Shown: positions 42,937 through 51,476 of the stretch, piece by piece | Layout of the letters: each line of letters starts with the position of its first letter | Numbering within the stretch: position 1 is the first letter of the stretch | From: Massilia niastensis DSM 21313 | GTDB lineage: Bacteria > Pseudomonadota > Gammaproteobacteria > Burkholderiales > Burkholderiaceae_D | NCBI RefSeq assembly: GCF_000382345.1 | Contig: NZ_KB908105.1 | Coordinates: 1 to 64,000 of the forward strand | Direction of reading: 5' to 3' | DNA length: 64,000 bases | Made by a program: the position numbers and the translations under genes | The notes under the pieces: generated by a model | Seen by the model: only the letters and a program-made list of their open reading frames with translations | Databases searched by the model: none | What the model was told of the DNA's origin: nothing

Positions 42937-44097
42937 ATGACCGACATCGCAGGATTTCCCAAAGGCGCGCATATCCAGCGCATCGCGCTTGTCCTCCAGG
43001 GCGGCGGGGCGCTCGGCGCCTACCAGGCCGGCGTCTACCAGGCGCTGCACGAGAAGGGCTTTGCTCCCGACTGGGTCGCAGGGACGTCGATCGGTGCGAT
43101 CAATGCCGCCATCATCGCCGGCAATGCCTTCGAGCAGCGCCTGGCGCGCCTGCGCGGCTTCTGGGACACCGTCGCGCGCGACGATCCCTGGAATCGTCCC
43201 GGTTTGCCCAAGGCGGTGCGCCAGGCCTGCGATGCGGGCGGCGTCGCCACCACCATTCTTTGCGGGCTGCCGGGCATGTTCGTCCCGCGCCTGCAGACTC
43301 CATGGCAAAGCTTCCTGCCGGGCGTCCCGGAACATCCCAGCTACTACGACACGGCGCCGCTGCACGACACCTTGTTGCGGCTGGTGGACTTCGACTACCT
43401 GAACCGGCATGAAGTGCGGCTGAGCCTTGGGGCCGTCCATGTGAAGACCGCCAGGGTGCGCTACTTCGACAGCCTGTTCCAGCACATCGGCCCGGAGCAC
43501 ATCATGGCAAGCGGCGCGCTCCCGCCCAGCTTCCCGGCGGTACCGGTGGACGGTGAACTGTACTGGGATGGCGGCATCGTCTCCAACACACCGCTCGAAG
43601 TGGTGCTGGACGATGTGCCGCGCGTGAACACCCTGTGTTTCATGGTCGACCTGTTCAGCCCGATCGGTCCGGAACCGGCTTCCATTGCCGACGTGTATGC
43701 GCGGCACAAGGATATTTCGTATGCAAACCGGTCCGAGCGCGGCATTCGCGACTACGAGGAGAAGCACAACCTGCGGCGCGCGGTGCGTGCTCTGTACAAG
43801 GCCTTGCCGGAAGCGCAAAGACATGATCCGGAACTCAGGCGGCTGGCCGCACTGGGATGCCACACGACCATGGAAATCGTCCATCTCAGCTACGGCGGCA
43901 AACCGTGGGAAACCGCCACCCGCGACGCCGACTTTTCATCGCTGGCCATCGGCGAGCGCTGGGGGCAGGGCTATGCGGATGGGTTGCGGGTGATCGAGCG
44001 CGCCGCCTGGCTGGAACCCGTGCCCGAGCATGCCGGCGTGGTGGTGTATGGCGCGCACGACGAGCCGGTGGAGCGCGCACGCCGCGGGAAGCCGTGA
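42937..44097 (+). CDS. Patatin-like phospholipase
   Basis: 386 residues from the ATG at 42937. The patatin fold is clear: oxyanion hole Q-G-G-G-A-L-G-A-Y-Q-A-G-V, nucleophile G-T-S-I-G, and the Asp of the dyad in W-D-G-G-I-V-S-N-T-P-L-E. The C-terminal part (about 260-370) resembles the extra domain often found with patatins in this group (DUF3734-like). No signal peptide; it is probably a cytoplasmic or membrane-associated acyl hydrolase acting on phospholipids or polyhydroxyalkanoate-type substrates. Confidence 0.88.
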   Translation: MTDIAGFPKGAHIQRIALVLQGGGALGAYQAGVYQALHEKGFAPDWVAGTSIGAINAAIIAGNAFEQRLARLRGFWDTVARDDPWNRPGLPKAVRQACDAGGVATTILCGLPGMFVPRLQTPWQSFLPGVPEHPSYYDTAPLHDTLLRLVDFDYLNRHEVRLSLGAVHVKTARVRYFDSLFQHIGPEHIMASGALPPSFPAVPVDGELYWDGGIVSNTPLEVVLDDVPRVNTLCFMVDLFSPIGPEPASIADVYARHKDISYANRSERGIRDYEEKHNLRRAVRALYKALPEAQRHDPELRRLAALGCHTTMEIVHLSYGGKPWETATRDADFSSLAIGERWGQGYADGLRVIERAAWLEPVPEHAGVVVYGAHDEPVERARRGKP

Positions 44098-44114
44098 CCG
44101 CCAGCGGCGGTCAC
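44094..44114. other. Perfect hairpin at the convergent gene ends
   Basis: GTGACCGC-CAGCG-GCGGTCAC, eight pairs, overlapping the patatin stop codon and 33 bases before the end of the convergent M35 gene. There is no T run on either side, so it is not a classic terminator. Confidence 0.4.
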
Positions 44115-44146
44115 GACGTGTCGGCGCTGCGGCCGACGATCAGGGC

Positions 44147-45232
44147 TTACTGCAGCGCCGGCGTGTTCTCGCCGAAGTACTCGTGCGAATCGGCGTTCTC
44201 GACCGCCAGCGCCGGATTGGTGATCGCCAGGTTGGCCGCCGCCGCCTGCCCGTACGCGTGGTCGTCGGTCCCCGCCACCACATTGAAGTGGCTCATCTCG
44301 TGCAGCAGGGTCCCGCCCTTCGAGTCGGTGCCCGTCAGCGGCGCCGACCAGAACGCCTTGCAGACATAGATCGTGTACGGCTGGGTCGGATACACATAGG
44401 CGTAATAGGTCTTCTTGCAGCCGCAATCCACCGTCACCGGCTTGTTCGCAAACGCATCCTTGATGGCCGCGAAGTTCGCCTTGACCCGGTTGACGCGCGC
44501 GCTGTCGGTGGCGCCGAACCACTTGGTGTAGCGCGGTCCGGGCGCGCCGCTGCTCATGTAGGCGTCGCTGTTGGTGGCCATGTTCAGGCCGGCCGACAGC
44601 GCCTGCGTGATCGTGGTCTGCTGGGTGGTCGTGCACTTGCTGAACGACAGGCTGCCGGCCGAGGGCGAGGGATTCGCCGCATCCCGCTTCATGGCCTCCA
44701 GGTCGAGCACGGCCTGCGGGGTGGCGCCGCGCGGCAGGCGGCCGTCGACCCAGACGGTGGCGGCTTCGGACGCCATCTCGCTCATGTCCTTGCCATGGCC
44801 GTTCCAGAACAGGTCGGGCGAGGCCGTCTTGTAGCTGATCTGGTAGTCGCCGGTGACGCTCATGTCGTACAGCGCCGAGAGCTCGACTTTCACGGTATGC
44901 GAGGCGCCCGGCTTGAGCAGGAAGTAATCGGACTGTTTCGGCGCGCCGCGCTTGACCAGGGCGCCGAGGTAGGGCACCGGCTCGCCGTCGCGCTTCACGT
45001 CGAACAGCGGCGCGTCCACGCCCTCGAACGGGGTGCGCCACTTGAGCAGGTACTGCGGCGAGTCCGAGGTATTCGTCACCGTGACGCTGACCACCACGTC
45101 GTCCTCCTGGCCAAGCGCATGCTTCTCGGGGACCACGCTCACTGCGATGCCCTTGGGCGCGGCCGAGGCCCCGCATGCCATCGCGAGCGCCGCCGCGCCC
45201 AATGCCGTCTTCCAGAGTCCGTTCAAGCTCAT
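44147..45232 (-). CDS. M35 (aspzincin) metalloendopeptidase, copy 1
   Basis: 361 residues from the ATG at 45232, preceded by GGAG. Signal peptide of about 24 residues, then an N-terminal beta domain (about 25-150) shared with the small protein at 42254, and a C-terminal catalytic domain. Zinc ligands are visible in H-E-M-S-H and in the G-T-D-D-H-A-Y-G block typical of deuterolysins and peptidyl-Lys metalloendopeptidases. The Cys-containing segments (C-G-C-K-K) suggest disulfides. It is probably a secreted protease. The product ends N-T-P-A-L-Q. Confidence 0.9.
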   Translation of the reverse strand: MSLNGLWKTALGAAALAMACGASAAPKGIAVSVVPEKHALGQEDDVVVSVTVTNTSDSPQYLLKWRTPFEGVDAPLFDVKRDGEPVPYLGALVKRGAPKQSDYFLLKPGASHTVKVELSALYDMSVTGDYQISYKTASPDLFWNGHGKDMSEMASEAATVWVDGRLPRGATPQAVLDLEAMKRDAANPSPSAGSLSFSKCTTTQQTTITQALSAGLNMATNSDAYMSSGAPGPRYTKWFGATDSARVNRVKANFAAIKDAFANKPVTVDCGCKKTYYAYVYPTQPYTIYVCKAFWSAPLTGTDSKGGTLLHEMSHFNVVAGTDDHAYGQAAAANLAITNPALAVENADSHEYFGENTPALQ

Positions 45233-45452
45233 GTCTTTTCTCCGTATGAAAGTTTTATGCGGCCGTGCTGCAGCCTTATCGAGCCCCGCCCTCACTCTCG
45301 TGAAATGACGGCAAGGAAACTCGTTGACGATATTTACGGATTCGTACGGATGTGACAATCACTTTTCTACCTGGCGACACAATTTTTGCAAAATGCCAAC
45401 GAACCCAAGCCCGGCGCAATCGTGCGCTGGCATATCGCTGCCAGGCGTGCTA

Positions 45453-45563
45453 GTAGGGTGGGCGGATTTCCGCCCACGCGGTGATAGTTGAAAGCGAGAT
45501 CATCGAGCCCGATATCGGAACCCTTGGCGAGCACCGCGTGGACGGCATAGCCGTCCACCCTAC
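45453..45563. repeat. REP pair, tails facing outward, at the end of the second M35 gene
   Basis: Hairpins GTAGGGTGGGCGG-ATT-TCCGCCCACGCGG (45453-45483) and CCGCGTGGACGGC-ATA-GCCGTCCACCCTAC (45534-45563). Stem pairs differ between copies but stay complementary. The last tail supplies the TAG stop of the minus-strand M35 gene. The remaining sequence from 45233 to 45452 holds only the promoter side of M35 copy 1. Confidence 0.85.
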
Positions 45564-46621
45564 TGCAGCGGAGGCGTATTCTCGCCGAAATACTCGTACG
45601 AATCGGCATTGTCGACCGCGCGCGCCGGCGCGGTGCGCGCCAGTTCCGCCGCGCCGGACTGGCCGTAGACATGGTCGTCGGTCCCGGCCACCACGTCGAA
45701 ATGGCTGAGCTCATGCACCAGGGTGCCGCCGCGCGAATCGGTTCCCGTCAGCGGCGCCCCCCAGAACGCCTTGCACACGTAGACCGTGTAGGGCTGGGCC
45801 GGATAGACATAGGCGTAGTAGGGCGCATTGCAGCCGCAATCGATCCTCAAAGGCCTGGTCTCGAAGGCGTCCTTGATCGCCGTGAAGCTGGCGCCCACCT
45901 GCGCGCTGCGCTGCCCATCCTGCGCGCCGCGCTGCCCATCCTGGGCGCCGAACCAGGTCAGGTAGCGCGCCCCATAGGGCTGGCGGGTCGCCAGGTAGGC
46001 ATGGCTGTCGGCGGCCATCGCCCGCCCGGCGTCGACGGCCGCGGCCAACTGTTCCTGCTGGGCGTTGGAGCACTTGCTGAAGGCCAGGCCGGGACTGGCG
46101 GCGGTGGCGGCCGCGGGCGCGCTCTTGCTGCCGCGCGGCAGCCGCCCCTCGACCCAGATGCTGACCGGCGCCGAGGTCAGTTCGCCGGCCACCGCCTGCA
46201 TGGCCGCCGGCCCCTGCGGCGCGGCGGGGCTGTGGTAACGTACCGTGTAGGCCCCGGTCACGTTCATCTCGTACAGCGCCGACAGCTCGACGGTCTGGGT
46301 GACCGAGGCGTTCGGCGCGAGGCGCAGGTAGTCGGCGGCCGTGGGCGGCGCGCGCTTGACCTGGATGCCCAGGTAGCGCACCGGCGCGCCGTCGCGCCGG
46401 ACTTCGAACAGCGGCGCCTCGACGCCGCCCTGCGGCGTGCGCCAGCGCAGCACGTGCTGGGCGACGCTCGAGGTATTGGTGAGCGTGACCCTCACCTGCA
46501 CGTCGTCGCCGCGGCCGACCGCAGGGCGCAGCGGCGCCAGGTCGACCGTGACGGCAGCGCAGGCGGCCTGCGCGAAGCCAAGGACAAGGACTGCGGAAGT
46601 GGCGCGGCGGTACGATGTCAT
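45560..46621 (-). CDS. M35 (aspzincin) metalloendopeptidase, copy 2
   Basis: 353 residues, a paralogue of the neighbour at 44147 with the same layout: signal peptide, N-terminal beta domain and catalytic domain with H-E-L-S-H, G-T-D-D-H-V-Y-G and a final N-T-P-P-L-Q. A 21-base tandem duplication (45906-45947) doubles the residues G-A-Q-D-G-Q-R. The stop codon TAG is the REP tail; copy 1 uses TAA at the same place. The two genes are head-to-tail on the minus strand and separated by a REP pair, so they are probably transcribed separately. Confidence 0.9.
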   Translation of the reverse strand: MTSYRRATSAVLVLGFAQAACAAVTVDLAPLRPAVGRGDDVQVRVTLTNTSSVAQHVLRWRTPQGGVEAPLFEVRRDGAPVRYLGIQVKRAPPTAADYLRLAPNASVTQTVELSALYEMNVTGAYTVRYHSPAAPQGPAAMQAVAGELTSAPVSIWVEGRLPRGSKSAPAAATAASPGLAFSKCSNAQQEQLAAAVDAGRAMAADSHAYLATRQPYGARYLTWFGAQDGQRGAQDGQRSAQVGASFTAIKDAFETRPLRIDCGCNAPYYAYVYPAQPYTVYVCKAFWGAPLTGTDSRGGTLVHELSHFDVVAGTDDHVYGQSGAAELARTAPARAVDNADSYEYFGENTPPLQ

Positions 46622-46915
46622 GATGCCTCCCTGAAAGGTTCACGACTCACTCTGGCCCGCCCGCGACGATAAAGTATTGCGCCAGTTCAACGGTTTGCAG
46701 CGTCGGGCGTGATGATCATGCTGGCGATAAGGCGGATAAACAACAGTTGTTGAATGATCACTAGATTGGATTGTGATCCATTTGCTATGATGCAACGATC
46801 CTATCCATTCAGCCATGGCCAGGCCCTTGCGGGTGCGGGCTTCTCTCCGATGACATCCCAAACGATAGCCGGACCCCTCCACCATCCGCTGCTGCCCGAG
46901 CGCGCGGAGGCCGGC
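46622..46915. other. Divergent promoter region M35 copy 2 / GGDEF-EAL gene
   Basis: About 290 bases, AT-rich between 46670 and 46800. The frame of the plus-strand gene is open from 46754, but a -10-like TATGAT (46784-46789) and the strong GGAGG at 46906 argue for a later start. No clear regulator site was seen. Confidence 0.4.
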
Positions 46916-49030
46916 ATGAAAAAGCTGCTGGGAACGGTCGACATGATCGCGCGCGGGATCGGCCTGGCTGACGGCGAAGCGGAGGCGCGCCAGGCCTTCC
47001 TCGAGCAGGTCATCGACGGCATGCCGGCCGGGCTGGTGGTGGTCGACGCCGACTGCCGGGTGCGCTCGATGAACCGCATGATGGCGGACCTGCTGGGCGC
47101 GCCGGATAGCGCGATCGCGGCCGGCCTCCCGCTCGCCGGGCTGATTCCCTCTCCGGGGCTGGGCGAACGCGTGGCCGAGGCGCTGCGCTCGGGCGCGCCG
47201 CAGGACAACGTGCTGGTCACGCTGGACGGGCGCGCCGACGGCGTGCGCCACGTCGAATTCAACATCCGCCGCGCCGGGCCGGCGGGCGGGCAGCAGCTGC
47301 TGCTCCTGATCGGGCAGGACGTCACCTTCCGCCGCAAGGCGCGCCTGCGCCTGCAGGAGAGCGAGGAATTCTTCCGCCTGACCTTCAACCAGGTCGCGGT
47401 CGGGATCGTGCTGATCGCCGCCGACGGGCGCCTGCTGCGGGTGAACAACAAGATGGCGCAGATCCTCGGCTACAGCGAAGTCGAGCTGCTGCAGCGCTTC
47501 TTCCAGCAGCTGACCTGCGAGGACGACCTGCCCGACGAACTGGCCCTGATCAAGCGCCTGAAGGCGGGCGAGATCAACGACTACCAGCGCGAGAAGCGCC
47601 TGCTGCGGCGCGACGGCAGCCCGGTATGGGTGAACGTCAGCGTCTCGATGATGCGCGACGCGAACGGCAACCGGCGCTTCATTTCGGTGGTGAAGGACAT
47701 TTCGCGCCGCAAGCAGGCCGAGGAAGCGCTGGTGCGCCTGGCCAGCCACGACGCCCTGACCGGCCTGCCCAACCGCGTGCTGCTGCGGGACCGGCTGGCG
47801 CAGGCGATCGTGCATGCGCACCGCTCCAGCACCGAGGTGGCGGTGATGTTCATCGACCTGGACCGCTTCAAGCACGTCAACGACAGCCTCGGACACGAGG
47901 CCGGCGACCAGATGATCATCGAGATCGCGCGCCGCCTCGCCGCCAGCCTGCGCGAGAGCGACACGGTGGCGCGCCAGGGCGGCGACGAGTTCGTGGTCGT
48001 GCTGCCGGAACTGAACGGGGCGGACGACGCGGCGACCGTGGCCCGGAAGCTGCTGGACAACCTGTTCCAGCCGCTGGTGCTGTGCGGCCAGGAAGTCTTC
48101 CCGGCCGCCTCGATCGGCATCGCCATGTACCCGCACGACGGCGCCGACAGCGCGACCCTGCTCAAGAGCGCCGACAACGCAATGTACCGCGCCAAGGGCA
48201 AGGGCGGCAACCACTACTGCTTCTACGTGCCCGACATGGGCGCCCAGGCCTACGAGCACCTGCGCATGGAAGGCGCGCTGCAGCGCGCGCTGCAGCGCGA
48301 CGAGTTCCTGCTGCATTACCAGCCGGTGGTGGACATCGGCAGCGGCGCGGTGAGCGGCGTCGAGGCGCTGCTGCGCTGGCAGCCGCATGGCAAGCCGATG
48401 GTGCCGCCGTCCGACTTCATCCCGCTGGCCGAGGAAACCGGCCTGATCGTGCCGATCGGCGAATGGGTGCTGGCCACCGCGATGGCGCAGCAGGTCATCT
48501 GGCGCCGCCAGGGCCTGCCGCCGGTGCGCATCAGCGTGAACCTGTCGGCGCGCCAGTTCCTGGGCCAGGACGTGGCCCAGCAGGTGGCGGAGCTGCTGGC
48601 CCGCACCGGCTGCGATCCGACTTACCTGACCCTGGAAATCACCGAGAGCGTGCTGATGGAAAACCCGGCGGCGGCCACCGAGACCATGGCGCGCCTGGCC
48701 GCGATGGGCGTGCAGCTGGCGATCGACGATTTCGGCACCGGCTACTCGAGCCTGGCCAGCCTGAAGCGCTTCCCGATCCACAGCCTGAAGATCGACCGCT
48801 CCTTCGTCAGCGACCTGACCCGGGATGCGGACGACGCGGCGATCGTCAACGCCGTGATCGCGCTGGCGCACTCGATGAAGCTGAACGTGATCGCGGAAGG
48901 GGTGGAGACCTCGGAACAGCTGGCTTTCCTGTCGGCGCGCGGCTGCGACCAGATGCAGGGCTACTGTTTCAGCCGCCCGGTCGAGCCGCAGGGCATCGAG
49001 GCATTGCTGCGCGCCGCGAAGGCGGCGTAG
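46916..49030 (+). CDS. PAS-GGDEF-EAL cyclic-di-GMP turnover protein
   Basis: 704 residues from the ATG at 46916, chosen for GGAGG five bases upstream; ATG codons at 46754, 46787 and 46850 are alternatives. Two PAS-like sensor domains (about 25-140 and 145-265) are followed by a GGDEF domain with intact G-G-D-E-F and an upstream R-E-S-D inhibitory site, then an EAL domain with E-A-L-L, N-L-S-A-R-Q, L-E-I-T-E-S, D-D-F-G-T-G-Y-S-S-L and E-G-V-E-T. Both catalytic sites look functional. No membrane segment, so it senses a cytoplasmic signal. It is a likely link between c-di-GMP, motility and capsule. Confidence 0.92.
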   Translation: MKKLLGTVDMIARGIGLADGEAEARQAFLEQVIDGMPAGLVVVDADCRVRSMNRMMADLLGAPDSAIAAGLPLAGLIPSPGLGERVAEALRSGAPQDNVLVTLDGRADGVRHVEFNIRRAGPAGGQQLLLLIGQDVTFRRKARLRLQESEEFFRLTFNQVAVGIVLIAADGRLLRVNNKMAQILGYSEVELLQRFFQQLTCEDDLPDELALIKRLKAGEINDYQREKRLLRRDGSPVWVNVSVSMMRDANGNRRFISVVKDISRRKQAEEALVRLASHDALTGLPNRVLLRDRLAQAIVHAHRSSTEVAVMFIDLDRFKHVNDSLGHEAGDQMIIEIARRLAASLRESDTVARQGGDEFVVVLPELNGADDAATVARKLLDNLFQPLVLCGQEVFPAASIGIAMYPHDGADSATLLKSADNAMYRAKGKGGNHYCFYVPDMGAQAYEHLRMEGALQRALQRDEFLLHYQPVVDIGSGAVSGVEALLRWQPHGKPMVPPSDFIPLAEETGLIVPIGEWVLATAMAQQVIWRRQGLPPVRISVNLSARQFLGQDVAQQVAELLARTGCDPTYLTLEITESVLMENPAAATETMARLAAMGVQLAIDDFGTGYSSLASLKRFPIHSLKIDRSFVSDLTRDADDAAIVNAVIALAHSMKLNVIAEGVETSEQLAFLSARGCDQMQGYCFSRPVEPQGIEALLRAAKAA

Positions 49031-49069
49031 GATAGGGCCAGACGTGAATCCAGGCACAGGGACCCCATC

Positions 49070-49633
49070 ATGATCCAGACCGACCTCCAGCTCCAGCAGG
49101 ACCTGGACCCCCTGTCGAATCGCGACAGCCTGACGGGCATCGCGAGCCGCCACCTGTTCGACGCCATCTACCAGGCCGAATGGGCCAGGGCGTGCGCGCA
49201 GGGCGAGCCGCTGTCGCTGATCTTCATCGACGTCGATTACTTCAAGCAATACAACAACTACTACGGCCATGTGCAGGGCGACCAGTGCCTGCAGCGCATC
49301 GCCGCCACGTTCGCGCAGGCGGCCGAGCGTCCGCGCGACCTGTGCGCGCGCTTCGGCGGCGAGGTGTTCGCGCTGGTGCTGCCGGCGACCGACGCGCAGG
49401 CGGCCGGCGATATCGCCAGGCGCTGCCGCCAGCTGCTGGCGTGCGAGCAGCTGCCGCATGCCCGCTCCGACCTCGGCGGCGTGATCACGGCCAGCATGGG
49501 CGTGGGCACCATCCTTCCCGGCGCGGACGACAGCCTGGGGCGCTTCCTCGACCTGGTCGACCGCCGGCTCTACCGGGCCAAGGCGGAAGGGCGCGACCGG
49601 ATCTTCGACGGCGCCGCCCCGGCCCGGGCTTGA
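49070..49633 (+). CDS. Small GGDEF-domain protein with altered signature
   Basis: 187 residues, almost only a GGDEF domain: D-S-L-T-G-I-A-S-R at the N-terminus, F-I-D-V-D-Y-F-K-Q-Y-N as the substrate and metal site, and the signature as R-F-G-G-E-V-F. The fourth position is Val instead of Glu. The inhibitory-site pattern R-P-R-D is kept five residues before the signature. It starts 39 bases after the GGDEF-EAL gene and is likely cotranscribed with it. It could be a weak cyclase or a c-di-GMP receptor. Confidence 0.85.
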   Translation: MIQTDLQLQQDLDPLSNRDSLTGIASRHLFDAIYQAEWARACAQGEPLSLIFIDVDYFKQYNNYYGHVQGDQCLQRIAATFAQAAERPRDLCARFGGEVFALVLPATDAQAAGDIARRCRQLLACEQLPHARSDLGGVITASMGVGTILPGADDSLGRFLDLVDRRLYRAKAEGRDRIFDGAAPARA

Positions 49634-49787
49634 AGCGCACCCTGACGGCGGTCTTGGCCCGGGATGGCGCCAGGCCGGGCCTGTGGACGGCGCGTCACAC
49701 CATCCGTGGGGGATTCGCCGGCGGGACCGCTGCGCGGCCCATGGCGGCTCCTATAATCGCCGGACGATAACTCGACGGGGACCGGCC

Positions 49788-50237
49788 ATGACTGCCACAC
49801 GCCTTGCAACGACCGCTGCTTTTGTCCTGGTTCTTTCGCTGCTGGGGGCCGCCGCCTGGGCCGCCGATCCGGAAGAGCATTTCCTGCTGACGCCGGCGCT
49901 GGTGCAGAAGCTCAAGGCGGCCGGGCCCGACATCAAGAAGCTGGAAAAGCTGCGCGAGCAGGAGGGGAAGGAGGACGAGACCGACGGCGATGTCTCGGTC
50001 GACGAGTTCGCGCGCGCGATCGAGGCCGAGCCGCGGGCGAAGGCGGTGCTGGCCAAACACGGGATCGGAGTGAAGGAATTCGCGCTGAGCACCTATGCCA
50101 TGGTGCATGCGGGGATGTTCGTGGCGCTGGAAGCCTCGATGGACAAGCAGAAGGCGGCCGAGATGATGGGGACGTTTACCAGGGAGCAGCGGGCGAATAT
50201 TGCCTTGCTGCGCAAGATGGGACCGGCGGCGCATTGA
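49788..50237 (+). CDS. Small secreted protein of unknown function
   Basis: 149 residues from the ATG at 49788. A signal peptide (L-V-L-S-L-L-G-A-A-A-W-A-A) is followed by a charged, helical protein: F-L-L-T-P-A-L-V-Q-K-L-K, a Glu/Lys-rich stretch, E-F-A-R-A-I-E-A-E-P-R-A-K and a Met-rich end. I do not recognise a family. It is probably periplasmic and monocistronic. Confidence 0.65.
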   Translation: MTATRLATTAAFVLVLSLLGAAAWAADPEEHFLLTPALVQKLKAAGPDIKKLEKLREQEGKEDETDGDVSVDEFARAIEAEPRAKAVLAKHGIGVKEFALSTYAMVHAGMFVALEASMDKQKAAEMMGTFTREQRANIALLRKMGPAAH

Positions 50238-50283
50238 ACAACCGGGCGCCGGGGTGCCAGGCGGCGCCGCCCGGGCCGGCCTG

Positions 50284-50547
50284 TCAGCGACGTCCGCGAT
50301 AAGCCGGCTTGGCCGGGCCGCCGCGCTTTTCGATGAAGCGGAAGGTGATGCGCCCCTTGCTGAGGTCATAGGGCGACAGTTCCAGGCTGACCTGGTCGCC
50401 TGCAAGGATGCGGATGTGATTCTTGCGCATCTTGCCGGACGTATAGGCGATCAGCTTGTGGCCATTTTCGCAATCGATGCGGAAGCGCGAATCCGGCAGG
50501 ATCTCGGTAACGACGCCGTTCATTTCAATCAGTTCTTCTTTTGCCAT
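50284..50547 (-). CDS. infA: Translation initiation factor IF-1 (second-type copy)
   Basis: 87 residues. S1-like OB fold with M-A-K-E-E-L-I-E-M-N-G-V-V, the D-S-R-F-R-I block, S-G-K-M-R-K-N-H-I-R-I-L-A-G-D and L-S-P-Y-D-L-S-K-G-R-I-T-F-R. A basic tail (F-I-E-K-R-G-G-P-A-K-P-A-Y-R-G-R-R) replaces the short end of the standard protein. Beta-proteobacteria commonly carry this extra IF-1 outside the ribosomal operon. Its neighbours do not suggest a functional link to flagella. Confidence 0.92.
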   Translation of the reverse strand: MAKEELIEMNGVVTEILPDSRFRIDCENGHKLIAYTSGKMRKNHIRILAGDQVSLELSPYDLSKGRITFRFIEKRGGPAKPAYRGRR

Positions 50548-51002
50548 GTATGGACTCCGGTGGTGTGAGGTCGGGCAGGGAGGCGCCCGGGATACGCAGC
50601 GGCATGTCCGGCAGGAAGGCCCGGTGGTGCGGCGGCGCGAAAAGGGTGAGATGGCGGCGCATGGACGGCGTGCGCTGCAAAGGCGAGCATGTTCTGCTCG
50701 TGGAGGAAAAAAAAGCCCGCATGCTGCGGGCTTCGTTTCAATGTGATGCCAATGCGCTGATCGCTGTTCCAGCCCATGCTATCTGCAAGGTGCGGAACGC
50801 CGGACGCTCACGCTATCTGCGTAATGCTCCGTCTGTAACCAATGAATATGGAATGACAGCCCCGGAATCGCGTACCGTGATGACGGGGAAGGAAAGAACC
50901 AAAGGCGCATTTCCTAAGAACGAAGTGTAGCACGCTTTTTTGTGCGGCGCACAAAAACAAATGGCGTATGTGCGCTTGTTGTCGACTTATTAGCGGGAAG
51001 CC
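50548..51002. other. Non-coding region between infA and flgN
   Basis: 455 bases. It holds the infA leader with a GAGCA/TGCTC hairpin (50687-50702), the terminator listed next, and a further 270 bases up to the end of flgN with a palindrome TTTGTGCGGCGCACAAA (about 50940-50956). Short frames on both strands lack ribosome binding sites. A small RNA ending at the terminator is possible but unproven. Confidence 0.45.
50707..50732 (-). terminator. Rho-independent terminator
   Basis: On the minus strand AGCCCGCA-GCA-TGCGGGCT forms an eight-pair stem followed directly by eight T. It ends transcripts coming from the flgN side (or from a small RNA in between) before infA. Confidence 0.85.
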
Positions 51003-51473
51003 TCAGCCCACCACGAAGCGCTTCGACGGTCCGCCGCCCAGCGTCTGCCCGGTCGCGCCGTAGATGGCGCCGGTCTGGGCGCCGGTCGGGGTGCGCAGGG
51101 CGTTGAGGACGCCCTGGTTGTGCGCCAGTTGCTTGTTGATCAGCATGCCGTTGACGCGGTTCAGTTCTTTCGCTTCGCGCGTCAGGTCCAGCAGGGCTTC
51201 CCACTGCGCACGCAGTGCCGGAGTGCCGGCCACGGCCAGCCACGGTTCCATGCCCGCTTCCGAGCCTTCGCATCCCGCCGCCGCCAGCGCCGCATGGCGC
51301 CCCTTCGACAGGGCCACCAGCTCCTGCAGCAGCGCGTTCTTCTTTGGTGTCAGCTCGGCCAGCCCGTCGGCATTAATTGCCACCAATAACTGCTGTTCCT
51401 CTTTCATCAACTCCACGAGGGAGGCGAGGTGCTGGTGTTCGGTGGGAAGCGTCTGGTGCGGGCTGGTCGTCAT
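51003..51473 (-). CDS. flgN: Flagellar chaperone FlgN
   Basis: 156 residues, helical, with the usual FlgN pattern L-A-S-L-V-E-L-M-K-E-E-Q-Q-L-L at the N-terminus, K-K-N-A-L-L-Q-E-L in the middle and a C-terminal N-x-x-N-G-M-L-I-N-K-Q-L segment. It is the export chaperone of the hook-filament junction proteins FlgK and FlgL, both encoded in this window. It starts three bases after flgM ends and shares its sigma-28 promoter. Confidence 0.92.
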   Translation of the reverse strand: MTTSPHQTLPTEHQHLASLVELMKEEQQLLVAINADGLAELTPKKNALLQELVALSKGRHAALAAAGCEGSEAGMEPWLAVAGTPALRAQWEALLDLTREAKELNRVNGMLINKQLAHNQGVLNALRTPTGAQTGAIYGATGQTLGGGPSKRFVVG

Positions 51474-51476
51474 GGG

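Noticed and set aside
46640..49459. Minus-strand open frame of 939 codons opposite the GGDEF-EAL gene
   Set aside because: Antisense shadow; the plus strand carries intact GGDEF and EAL motifs.
50733..50930. A tRNA between infA and flgN
   Set aside because: No T-loop (GTTCRANNC) or acceptor stem could be found on either strand.
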